The notes under the pieces: generated by a model
What the model was told of the DNA's origin: nothing
Databases searched by the model: none
What the model saw: the letters and a program-made list of their open reading frames with translations, nothing else
Shown here: positions 10,333 to 18,826 of the stretch, in pieces
How positions within the stretch are numbered: the first letter of the stretch is position 1
How the letters are laid out: each line of letters begins with the position of its first letter
Assembly (NCBI GenBank): GCA_014885115.2
Contig: WKLE02003579.1
Span: 1-20,004, forward strand
Direction: 5' to 3'
Length of the DNA: 20,004 nt
From: Asterionellopsis glacialis
Taxonomy: Eukaryota; Bacillariophyta; Plagiogrammaphyceae; Rhaphoneidales; Asterionellopsidaceae
Position numbers and translations under genes: made by a program

Positions 10333-11587
10333 TTTATAGACTTCAATGCACACCCATTTATATAAGCAATCGGCAATTGCTTATTGTAAGCTTGGAACAA
10401 TATCAGAAATCTTTACCCGTACGTACGCAATCCTATTGCGTATTTTTTTCATACGATACTGTGGTACTCGAGGCCATCGTCAATTTTCGCTGAGAAGAAA
10501 AAGAGTTCATATAATACTTCATGACTAACTTAACGACTTTCTGCTGTTCGGCGCCCAAGATCTGAGCAATTAATTGCTCATGTCCGAGCTTGGAAATTTC
10601 CAAAATAATGTAAGCAATTCAAGCTCGAAAAAGCCAATAGCACATGTGGGAGTGGACTGTACTCTAGTCCTGGAACCTTCAAGTGTACCGTACGTCGTAC
10701 TCTAGAGAGCTACTAATACGTTCATAAAAATATTCCTGTAGAAAAACAAGTACCTGTAGAGAGTTATCAGTTGAAAAATACATATTCGAATAACAATGAT
10801 AGATTGGGATCATCTTGATGCTCGATTGTGCTTCCCGTATTTTTTTCCCTTGCATCCGAAGATTAGGCAGTTGCTCCATTTCGCTCAAAAACATTCCAAT
10901 AGGCAAAAAAATGAGCCCCTAAAAATATGGTATCAGTTCAACGCCGCAATTAACCTTAATTAACTTTTTCAAGGCATTGTTTGTAATTGTTTTTCCTATC
11001 AATATATTGAAAACCTCGCAGCTGACATGACCAAAACTGTGGAGGATTCGCTCTTCGGTGCTGTTCGCTTTAGTTTTTAGTCACTTCTCTGACAGAAAGA
11101 AAGCTTCCGTCTTTTCACATAGTTATTATAAAACTAACTGAAAAATCCTTATCTCATATTTTCCGAGACCTAAAGTTTTGTATTTCACCACATGATGGTG
11201 ATACTGACCGTCATCAACATAATCTACAATACTCCATAACATACAACAGTAGAAAGAAAATGGGAAGTCATCAAAGTTCTTTTTATTTTTGGGGTTATGT
11301 TGTGCATGACACTTTTACTTCCGTTTTAAAGGCATGCTGAATCATGAGTACTGTATAAAACACACATATAAACTCAATTCTGCAATCTCTGGTTCTGGCA
11401 TCTCATCTAAACTTCATTCACAATGCTCACATTACATAAAAATACTTGTCGTAGTGGCAATTGTTTGTTTTCATTAGTATTCTTTGCTAACCCCACTCTC
11501 GATTACGTATTCAAAGATTTTCTTTTCCATGTAACTTTAATAAGTAATTCATTTTAGAGTAGGAAGGGCTACAAGAAGATCACTATT

Positions 11588-13053
11588 TTAGGGATTACCT
11601 GTTGCTGCTGTTGATGATGATGGATTTTTCGACGATGCATGGGAGGATGGTGTTGTATTATTGGTAGTTCCAGATGGTACCATAGCGCGTTGCTTTGTGT
11701 TTCGCATGCTGCCACTCGACGTCACAGCGACAGATGGAGGTTTCGATGATGGTTCTTCATTGGCGGCATTATTATTATTTCCACCAACACCAGAAGAAGT
11801 TTTAGCTTTCTTGGCTGCAATCTTAGCTTCAATTTCCGGCGTAATTGAATCCGCTCGAGGACGCTTGTTGTTAATGTTGCCAACAACTGCAACTTGTGGC
11901 TGTTGTAACTCGTTATTCTTGGAAGATTTGTTGCTGTTTGTGAGGAGTGACGTCATCGCATTGCTACTGCTTGCAGTATTATGATTTGTTCGTTTTCTGG
12001 TTTGCGTCTTGGGTGATTTATTGATGGTTTTTGCTTTTCGAAGTACAGTGCTCGAAACACGATGAGAAATAGCAGTTGTGGATGTGGAAGAAACCGCGCC
12101 AACCTTCGACTTGGCAGTCTTAGTTACTGGTGTCGTAGCGGGAGGACGTGTCGTCGTAGGGCAGCAGTCCATCACAGAAAGAGATGACAATCTGTCTTCC
12201 AATTCCAAAAGTTTGTCAATCTCTAATTGAGAGCACAAGTAGTCAATAGCCTGCACAGGAGATAGACCACGTTGCACTGTGGCTTTTTGAATGGCGTTTG
12301 ATACGACCAAGGCTCTGGAAGCATCATCAATTCCAAGTTTATGAACTTTCATCAAATCAAAGATCTGTTCCATCAAGGATTGAAAAAGACGCACAATATC
12401 AGAGTTGGTGGCATATCATTTACATATTGAGTGTTTAGACGAAAGACAGGAAAAAAGCTGTGAGTGTCAAACTTATGAAACCAAGTGGAGTCCTCATCGC
12501 TGGAAAAATCAATGGTTCGAGATCGTAAGCGTTAAAAGTCAAGAGTTCCCAACACAAAACAACAAGTCAATGTGGTACAGTGCGTTGGTGCCTTCAGGCA
12601 GTGCATTTCATGACGAGGTAAGTTATGTTCAAAAGAAGTTGACAAAAGCAGCTCAATGGGACGGGCATGCCAATCCCGCTTGGTCTAACTTTGTACTGAC
12701 TTGTACGTATTTTAACGTGGGCAAACATTTTGATGGGAGGAACTTCGGACTTGATTTCACAATTCACCGTCCGGAACGACAATTGAACTTCGAAATTGAC
12801 CATGCACAGTACTAAACATAATACGCACCTCATTATCAGATGGATATTTGGGTTGTGAACCATCATTATTGTCTGCAAAGGCTCGTGCTAAGAGAGTTGT
12901 AGCACGTTCTCTACTGTAACCATAATCTTTGATCAATTCGCCGATACACTTTGAAACCCTTGTTGCGAAGTCTTTCTTGGCAATATCAACCGAGCGCGAT
13001 CCAGAATGTGGTCTTGGTCGACAGGTTGTTGCTGTTGTTTTGATGGCAGTCAT
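11588..13053 (-). CDS. Lys-rich, probably nuclear protein with UBA-like helical segments
   Basis: The start is the ATG at 13053 (MTAIKTTATT); frames opening at 13086 and 12394 rely on GTG. Exon 1 is 13053-12829 (75 codons, phase 0). The best canonical acceptor, GGAACAG|ATC, starts exon 2 at 12364, giving 333 residues; if the reading instead resumes at the repeated GTGCGT (12394), it is 343. Exon 1 encodes a helical segment (CIGELIKDYGYSRERATTLLARAF) and exon 2 another (VHKLGIDDASRALVVSN...AIDYLCSQLEIDKLLELEDRL); both faintly resemble ubiquitin-associated folds, which is not established. The C-terminal half is a Ser/Thr/Asn-rich disordered tail with basic clusters KRPRAD and AAKKAKT that fit nuclear localisation signals. 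I do not recognise the family. Its GTGCGT donor and 464-nt intron differ from every other intron here. Confidence 0.75.
12365..12828 (-). other. Long atypical intron with an antisense open frame and bracketing 6-bp repeats
   Basis: The donor is GAG|GTGCGT (12829/12828) and the acceptor CTTGATGGAACAG|ATC (12365/12364). At 464 nt it is three to five times longer than its neighbours. GTGCGT occurs at the donor (12828-12823) and again in frame at 12394-12389, 30 nt before the acceptor. Read-through stops near 12757. On the plus strand the frame is open from about 12383 to the stop at 12815. Confidence 0.6.
12405..12815 (+). CDS. Unidentified antisense open frame inside the intron (possible gene fragment)
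   Basis: A plus-strand frame is open for about 144 codons and ends at TAA (12813-12815), within 8 nt of the repeat at 12823. The window reads HRWKNQWFEIV, SMWYSALVPSG, AAQWDGHANPAWSNF and FDGRNFGLDFTIHRPERQL: protein-like, with many Trp, but unrecognised. The first in-frame ATG is at 12570, leaving 81 residues, so the front half has no ATG of its own; it may be a captured 5'-truncated fragment. Chance is a real alternative, since a frame this long is not improbable in 20 kb read six ways. Confidence 0.25.
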   Translation: MVAYHLHIECLDERQEKSCECQTYETKWSPHRWKNQWFEIVSVKSQEFPTQNNKSMWYSALVPSGSAFHDEVSYVQKKLTKAAQWDGHANPAWSNFVLTCTYFNVGKHFDGRNFGLDFTIHRPERQLNFEIDHAQY

Positions 13054-13319
13054 TCCGTTGTCTATTTTCCTCTCTTGTTGTATCACAACACAATATTCAA
13101 AAAAACGTCTATTGTTTTTTCGTTGGTTTTGTTTTCGAGTTATGTCTAAGTATTTTTCACTGATGTACCGTAGACTTCAGTACTGTCTGTCTGTAATTAG
13201 AGTGTCCGTAATTTGGTGGTGTGGAAAAAAGAACAATGAGGAGAGACGTCAAGAAAACAATCGTCAACGGGAAAGGACGTCTTATTATTATTGATTGAGA
13301 TTCAATAAACTAGAATAAA

Positions 13320-13526
13320 ATGGAATCACCCTCTTCTCTGAAGCGAAAGATAGACGGGTTAGGAGAGTTTGGCGATAATGGAAACGAACTAACGAGTGGT
13401 CGATGGTGCGGGGTCCCGTTTCAGAACTTCACGATTGGGTCTGTTACAATCAAACACGAAAAGAATAGCCTCCGATTTTCCGGTAACTACCAGAACGCGC
13501 TCCCGCATGTTTTGTCCGTGCGCTGA
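13320..13526 (+). CDS. Small hypothetical open frame, 68 residues
   Basis: An ATG in AATAAAATGG context opens a frame encoding MESPSSLKRKIDG, then SGRWCGVPFQNFTIGSVTIK and a stop after LSVR. It is divergent from the gene starting at 13053 and 266 nt away, so a shared divergent promoter is possible. GC content is higher than in the surrounding spacer. The product is not recognised, there is no domain or membrane segment, and no clear intron continues it. It may be a genuine small gene, the truncated front of a gene, or chance. Confidence 0.25.
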   Translation: MESPSSLKRKIDGLGEFGDNGNELTSGRWCGVPFQNFTIGSVTIKHEKNSLRFSGNYQNALPHVLSVR

Positions 13527-13609
13527 TTCATTGTTCACCACCAAACGGACGGTGCGTTGGTGGTTGGCTGCGGCGAGAACCGTCCTACAGGTCTACTTCA
13601 TTTCTCCTC

Positions 13610-13740
13610 TACCTGGTAGGTTACGTAGTACTGGTAGGGAGGACCGAGTTTAAACCCACCTGTACCAGGTACCAGGTAGGGTACAGACTCGTGTAGAGTA
13701 AAGTACCAGGTACAGGAACTGTACAGGTAGGAATACATAC
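13610..13740. repeat. TACCAGGTA/TACCTGGTA cluster A
   Basis: Exact copies lie at 13610-13618 (TACCTGGTA), 13663-13671 and 13670-13678 (overlapping TACCAGGTA) and 13704-13712, with degenerate relatives such as GTACAGGTAGG between them. No coding content is seen. Confidence 0.85.
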
Positions 13741-14402
13741 ACGGTACAAATAATGCAAACAGTGCCAGAACCGGCAGTTCGTTTTCGAGCCATTATTGCT
13801 TTCTTCTGCATGAAGTGACTGGTACAGACAGAGCCTCACACTGTCGTCCTTACAAAAGTGCCTTGTACGTGACATCTACCACATAATGTCCTACGAATTA
13901 CAAATTCAGAAAGTATTATAGTGTACACAAACTATTAGAATTTGTTTTTATTACTGAATCTAGTTCAGTAGCAGGGGCATGCGATTATCCAAAAATCGAC
14001 TGTCTTATTGAACTTATGAGTATTAAGTAGGACTACATTATGATTGAAAGTACTTTACGAGAGAAATAAAGTACTGTATATCTAATATCAATATTGACCT
14101 GATAAAAATATTGTTAAGTAATATTTTTTGTCCTGCAAAATATGCAAATTCAATACTAAGAATAATACAGTTCGCTAATAGAATATATCTATATTGAATC
14201 AATTCCACTGTTACACTTATCATTTTTTATCCCGCACGTACAATACATACGAATAGGTATACTCAAACCTGTATAGTGTACAATTAGTATGAATAATATA
14301 GGCTTATATTTTGCTGTCGAAGTCGATACATCAGGAAGGGAAATAAATATTAAACACTTGTTATACCAAACTAAATACCCAGAGACATTTCCAGTAGACA
14401 TA

Positions 14403-14515
14403 CTCATTCCAGATACCAGGTACAGTACCTGGTATACCTGTACCAGGTAAGGTACTCGTTCAGTAGTACCTGTATACCAGGTAGTACCTTAGGACCTACC
14501 AGGTACCAGGTAGGA
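14403..14515. repeat. TACCAGGTA/TACCTGGTA cluster B with a 23-nt near-perfect palindrome
   Basis: ATACCAGGTAC (14413-14423) and GTACCTGGTAT (14425-14435) are perfect inverted arms around a single A. Further exact copies are at 14441-14449, 14475-14483, 14497-14505 and 14504-14512, several overlapping by two bases so that the unit repeats with a 7-nt period. Confidence 0.9.
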
Positions 14516-14679
14516 CCTAGTTCCTTTTTCTGTAGGTATGATCATTGTTATCTCTCTCTAGTCTCTAGAGAACAGAACATCTAAACAAGAATTCTTTTCT
14601 TTTCGGAAGCTATTCGCTGCACACACATACGTAACAGGTAACGTACGCGTGTCTGTCCTCAAGAGCGACATCAAAGGTC

Positions 14680-14830
14680 ATACCAGGTAACATCTCAACC
14701 AGGACTAGTCCTAATTTCACTACCTGGTACCTACTTGTGCAACGACCTGGCTCTCTAGAGAGGGTGCCTTTCCTACGAAAGACTACTAGGACCTAGGACC
14801 TAGGACTACTTACTGGTACCCGTGTAGGTC
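14680..14830. repeat. Cluster C: TACCAGGTA copies and other perfect palindromes
   Basis: It has TACCAGGTA at 14681-14689 and TACCTGGTA at 14721-14729, a 12-bp perfect palindrome CTCTCTAGAGAG (about 14751-14762), and a tandem CCTAGGA run around 14788-14806. The density of self-complementary words is well above the AT-rich flanks. Confidence 0.8.
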
Positions 14831-15697
14831 ATACTTTAGGACCTTCGCTGTGACCATTTTTTTTGCCTTTCTTTACAGGAGTTCCGCTGGATCATTTATC
14901 TAATTTAATTCTATCTACTCAGCATGTTTTACAATACAGTGGATGTAAAACAAATTATAGAGAGAAACTCGTCCTCTTTGATGATGATGGAATGTGTTCC
15001 GAAGCCCAGGGTCACTTGTAATCAAGACATTAGTCCAGAGAAAAAGAACCTAGAGCGAATGGTGTGACTAGTATTCTTTATTACGTCTCTTGCAGCAATT
15101 TTTTTGTAAATCTTTTTGCTAACATCATTCTCAATGGGCAGTGGTCAAATTGCACATACCAGTCCTCCTACATTTTTTTCGTTTTTCTTGAAAAAAAAAC
15201 GAATGCAAGGTTTGATTGTTACACAACTGTACACCATTTTTTTTTAAACCAGCAAATGCCAGCGCAGAGTGAGTTGAATTTGATCGTAGTGTCGTTAAAA
15301 CATTTATCTTTTATTAAATTTATATTATTATATAGAACACATATATATAACTCACAACAAAAATATTGTCTCAGAAAGACTTCTTTAACTTTCTCCAATG
15401 TCTTTCTGTGTTTAGTATCTTCCGGTTTAGTTTTTGGCTAAAGATAGTTTACAGCACACACATAGTTCTAAGTTCTCTCCTAGACATACATACCGTACTT
15501 TTTTTGCACTTTATACTGGTTTTCCCTTCTTTATATACATATGCATTCATTCCATATCATACAGAAACAAGGTTTAAGTTGTCTGAATCATAAAGTAATC
15601 CACTGTGTCGCCCCCAAAAGCACAGATGGAATTTTTTTTCCCTTCTCTCTCGCTCTCTCCCTTTGTCCCCTCACACCACAAAGGAGTATTCTTCTAT

Positions 15698-16480
15698 TTA
15701 CCATTTGAAAGAGGTAGGTGAAAGGGAGAAATCCTTTTCTTCTATATCAGGTAAGAAACCATTGCCACCATTATTCTTCGTGGGTGAAGCTGGAACTGGA
15801 GCACCACTACCACCAAGTCCACCATCTATACCTACTCCTGGAGCAGCAACAGTGGACGATGTGCTCGTCGTTTGTGAGAATTGAACAAAATTATTATTGT
15901 TATTCATGGTGAGATTCGTACCATTAATATTGGATGATGGTGGTGGCATGGTAGGATGATTCCCAACACCAAATTGTTGTTGCTGCTGCTGCTGCTGTTG
16001 TTGCCGCTGTTGTTGCTGTTGTTTGGCTAACAAATTTTGATGATTTGCAAGTTGTTGTTGTAAGAATGCCTGTTGTTGTTGTGATAAATTTGAAAACCCA
16101 TTATTATTCATCAATAGTTGTTGCTGTTGCTGTTGCATCTGTTGTTGCTGCTGTTGAGGCATACCCCCTCCCATCACGACAGGTGTTGCTCCTGTTGTTG
16201 CTTTAGGATTATTGGTAAATGTGCCGTTCGCAGTAGAAACACCACCACTGCTCACTATTCCTGGTATTATCTGATTTGTACCACCACCACCATTGCCATC
16301 GTTGTTGTTATTATTATTGTTATTTCCAACACCAACATTCATCATTCCCATCATAAATTTCTGTTTTTGTTGATGCTGAGGATTCATTACTTGTTGTTGT
16401 TGAATAGGTGCTGAACTAGAACGACGAAAGGATGGTGCGGAAGGAATCGGTGATGGTGCGGTCATATCGTTTTGTTGCGA

Positions 16481-16511
<31 letters not shown>

Positions 16512-18826
16512 ATACCCATATTCATTGGATTCATCATATTATTGTTGTTCCCAGCACCAATATTGTTAGAAGTAGTACCATTGTTTGTGTTCGCTGCCAG
16601 GGAACTATTCATCATCATATTCATAGGTGCCATAGGTGCAGATGCCATGCGTTGTAAAGGTTTTGGAGGGATTGGTACTCCAACAGGTGCTGCTGCGATA
16701 GGTGCACCATTGTTATTACCGTTGTTGTTTTGTTGTTGTTGCAATCCGCTCTGTGCAGCTTGCATAATTTGTTGATGTGTTGTTGTAGTGGTTGTAGTTG
16801 ATGATTTCATTGCACCATTATTATTGTTGTTATTGTTGGCAATATTATTACTGCCGCTGTTGTTGTTGTTGTTGTTGTTATTGTTGTTGTTGTTACCAAA
16901 GAGTGGTGGTGGTTGTAATCCAGCAGCAGATAACGCAGCAAAAGCTGTGGCGGTTGAGTTGTTGTTGTTAGGTCCACCACCAGCACCACTTTGTTGTGAG
17001 ATTAAATTTCTCATAATTTCTTGTTGTTGTCGTATATTTTCTAAAATTTCTTGTTGTAATTTTTTATTCACATTGTTTTGTTGTCCAGGTTGTTGTTGAT
17101 GTTGTTGTCCTCCAAGAGTCATACCACCATTCTTGTTATTGTTGGTATTTCCACCTACTAATCCCATGACCATTGGATTACTTCCAGGTGGCATCATCAT
17201 CATGTTAGGTTGTAACATACTTCCCGAGGATGATGATGATGATGATGATGGAATTTGTCCTACAATACCACTAACCGCAGCACTCGTAGCAGCAGTAGGG
17301 AGAGATGGGACAACTCCAAGAGGAACACCAACTCCAGCACCAGCACCAGCACTACCAGTACCTTTTGTTGTTTCTTGTGTACGTCTTGTAGTTGTAAATG
17401 AAGCAATAGATGAATCACCTGTAGATACTAATGTGGATGTTGTACTTACAGTCGATGATACAGAATTACGAGCTGCTGCACGTGCGGCTGCGGCTTGTGC
17501 TGAGGCGGAAGAACGACGTCGACGTGAGGAACTTGATGATGATGATAATGATGATGTAGATGTTGTAGTACGAAATCTTGTTGTAATGGCTGTTGCAATT
17601 CGTTTCAAACGATTCTTCAATGTTTTTTTATCTACATAGGCTTCCAAAGATGGTGCTGATTTGTATAACTGTTCTTCCAATTTACGTGCCTTGTAGGGTA
17701 ATTCTTTTAACCATTTAGGTGATGGATCTGTTTTACGATCTTGTAATAATTTAGCACTAGAATGAAAATTTTAAAAAAATAAAGACGAAAAGAGTTGAGA
17801 AGAAGGCAAGAAATTATTCCAATATGGTGGTGAGTATATCCGTGGGCGTAATGTTGTATATAGAATTCCATAAACTGGTGTATAGGTTTATAATATATGT
17901 ACTTACATGAGACGAATCACTTCACGTCGATGTGGCATATCATGAGTATCATTTTGCCATGATGGTTCTAATAATTCATCATCACCAATATCAACACCAC
18001 CTAATGATGAATCACCACCTAAATTATTATTATTATTATTATTGCCACTATTGTGAGAAATACTACTGTTTGTTGCAGTAGAAGGTTGTTGTTGTCCTTG
18101 TGGTAGTGGTGGTTGTCCTTGAATGTTGATCGATTTGGTTGTTTCCGACACGGTAGCTGACCAAATGGAAGGGTTGTTATTATTATTATTTGTAGTTTTG
18201 GAAGTATCAGTAGAAGTAGTTTTTTTGGACTTTTGTTTGGTGGATTTCTTTTTATTTAACGATAATGTGGATGAAATATTTTGATCTGGTTTCATTTGCA
18301 TGTGAGGTAATGAGGAAGAAGAAGTAGAAGTAGTTTCGTTGGGTTTAATCATGCTAGAAGTGGAGGATGAACCCACATTCATGGGTACCTTGTTCAATGA
18401 TGATGAGTTGTGGTCGTCGTTATTAATATCCGTCATTGAAGATAATGTAAGATCGAGAGCATTCGTCAATGCACCATCGTCTTCTATATTATTATTATCG
18501 GTGGTTGAATCTCCATCTAATACTTTTGCGCCTTCTTCAAAAATATTATCAAAATCGTTAGATTCGTCATCAAATGTATCAGAAGCCATTTGAAAATTAT
18601 AGGATTCAGCAGAATCTTTGTTGTTGCTGCTGCTGCTGTTCATTGTGGAAGTAGTAGAAGAACTCTTGGTGGTATTCATGGCAAATGTAGTTGAAGTTGT
18701 TGTTGTAGTTGTAGTTGTTGAACCTGTGGTAAGTTCAAATGGATCACTGGTAATGAAATCGCCGTCGTCAAAGGACGTATCGCCAGGGAAGGATAACGGA
18801 CCTAAAAATGGTGAATCAGGAAGCAT
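15698..18826 (-). CDS. KIX-domain coactivator-like protein with polyN/polyQ tracts (Mediator-15/CBP-like)
   Basis: The start is the ATG at 18826 (MLPDSPFLGPL); the frame is open further up to a GTG but has no other ATG. Exons 18826-17907 and 17756-15698 total 2979 nt and 992 residues. The first 290 residues are acidic and Ser/Thr/Asn-rich. A KIX domain spans about 294-362 and is reconstructed only after splicing: MPHRREVIRLI-AKLLQDRK, then WLKELPYKARKLEEQLYKSA, LEAYVDKKTLKNRLKRIA. This matches the KIX signature (RREVI, W..LP..A..LE..LY..A.S...Y.D..TLK.RL). The rest is low complexity: basic RRRR cluster, runs of Asn (about 588-605) and Gln (about 884-901), and Met/Pro-rich stretches. Family knowledge: KIX folds bind activator helices in CBP/p300 and Mediator subunit 15. 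Inference: nuclear transcriptional coactivator, possibly phase-separating; orthology to MED15 is unproven. Confidence 0.88.
15960..16160 (-). repeat. CAG/CAA microsatellites encoding polyglutamine
   Basis: Interspersed CAA/CAG codons (GTTGTTGCTGCTG on plus) form two blocks, about 15975-16024 and 16115-16157, within the C-terminal part of the KIX gene. A third Q block is at about 16482-16512. Mixed CAA/CAG use, rather than a pure triplet, suggests the tracts are older or maintained at the protein level. Confidence 0.85.
16853..16896 (-). repeat. AAC/AAT microsatellite encoding polyasparagine
   Basis: A run of AAC with some AAT codons (GTTGTTGTT/ATT on plus) encodes about a dozen consecutive Asn in the KIX gene. 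Shorter N runs occur at about 16305-16325 and 16818-16840. Confidence 0.85.
17757..17906 (-). other. Intron of the KIX gene, splitting the KIX domain
   Basis: The donor is CAT|GTAAGT (17907/17906) and the acceptor TTTTCATTCTAG|TGC (17757/17756). It is 150 nt, phase 2; codon AT-T gives RLI-AKLLQDRK. Without splicing the KIX frame ends at the TAA inside the donor. Confidence 0.93.

Larger units (their letters stand above)
9284..11587. other. 2.3-kb gene-poor spacer rich in short palindromes
   Basis: This is the upstream region of the solute-binding-domain gene plus the 3' flank of the Lys-rich nuclear protein gene. A GC-rich patch (GCCGCCGCCG, about 9510-9522) lies about 230 nt upstream of the ATG at 9283. 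TACCAGGTA-type hairpins occupy about 9700-9895, and a 35-bp direct repeat sits at 10221-10332. The remainder is AT-rich with no convincing gene; a possible exon relic on the minus strand near 10728-10916 is reported under findings. Confidence 0.6.
13054..15697. other. 2.6-kb spacer with dense TACCAGGTA clusters
   Basis: It contains the upstream region of the Lys-rich nuclear gene (13054-13320), one weak plus-strand frame (13320-13526), TACCAGGTA-rich clusters at about 13610-13740, 14403-14515 and 14680-14830, an AT-rich block between them (13880-14400), and an AT-rich run with homopolymers (15060-15600). The last 70 nt, just beyond the stop of the KIX gene, are a polypyrimidine tract on the plus strand (about 15640-15668, CTCTCTCGCTCTCTCCC), i.e. 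purine-rich in that gene's transcript. Confidence 0.6.

Noticed and set aside
12594..12878. Minus-strand 94-codon frame with a hydrophobic front inside the long intron
   Set aside because: It starts in exon 1 in the wrong frame, with no domain and a better explanation by the spliced gene.
13054..13086. Eleven-residue N-terminal extension of the Lys-rich nuclear gene starting at GTG 13086
   Set aside because: Nuclear genes start at ATG; the first ATG of the frame is at 13053 and nothing conserved lies upstream.
12929..13294. Plus-strand 121-codon frame across the start of the Lys-rich nuclear protein gene
   Set aside because: It is mostly the complement of exon 1 and promoter sequence, and ends in low-complexity basic residues with no recognisable content.
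17133..17639. Plus-strand 168-codon frame opposite the KIX gene, and the shorter Leu-rich frames nearby
   Set aside because: These arise from GTT/GTA/GAT triplet bias complementary to the Asn/Gln/Ser codons; no domain, and the sense strand carries a recognisable KIX protein.
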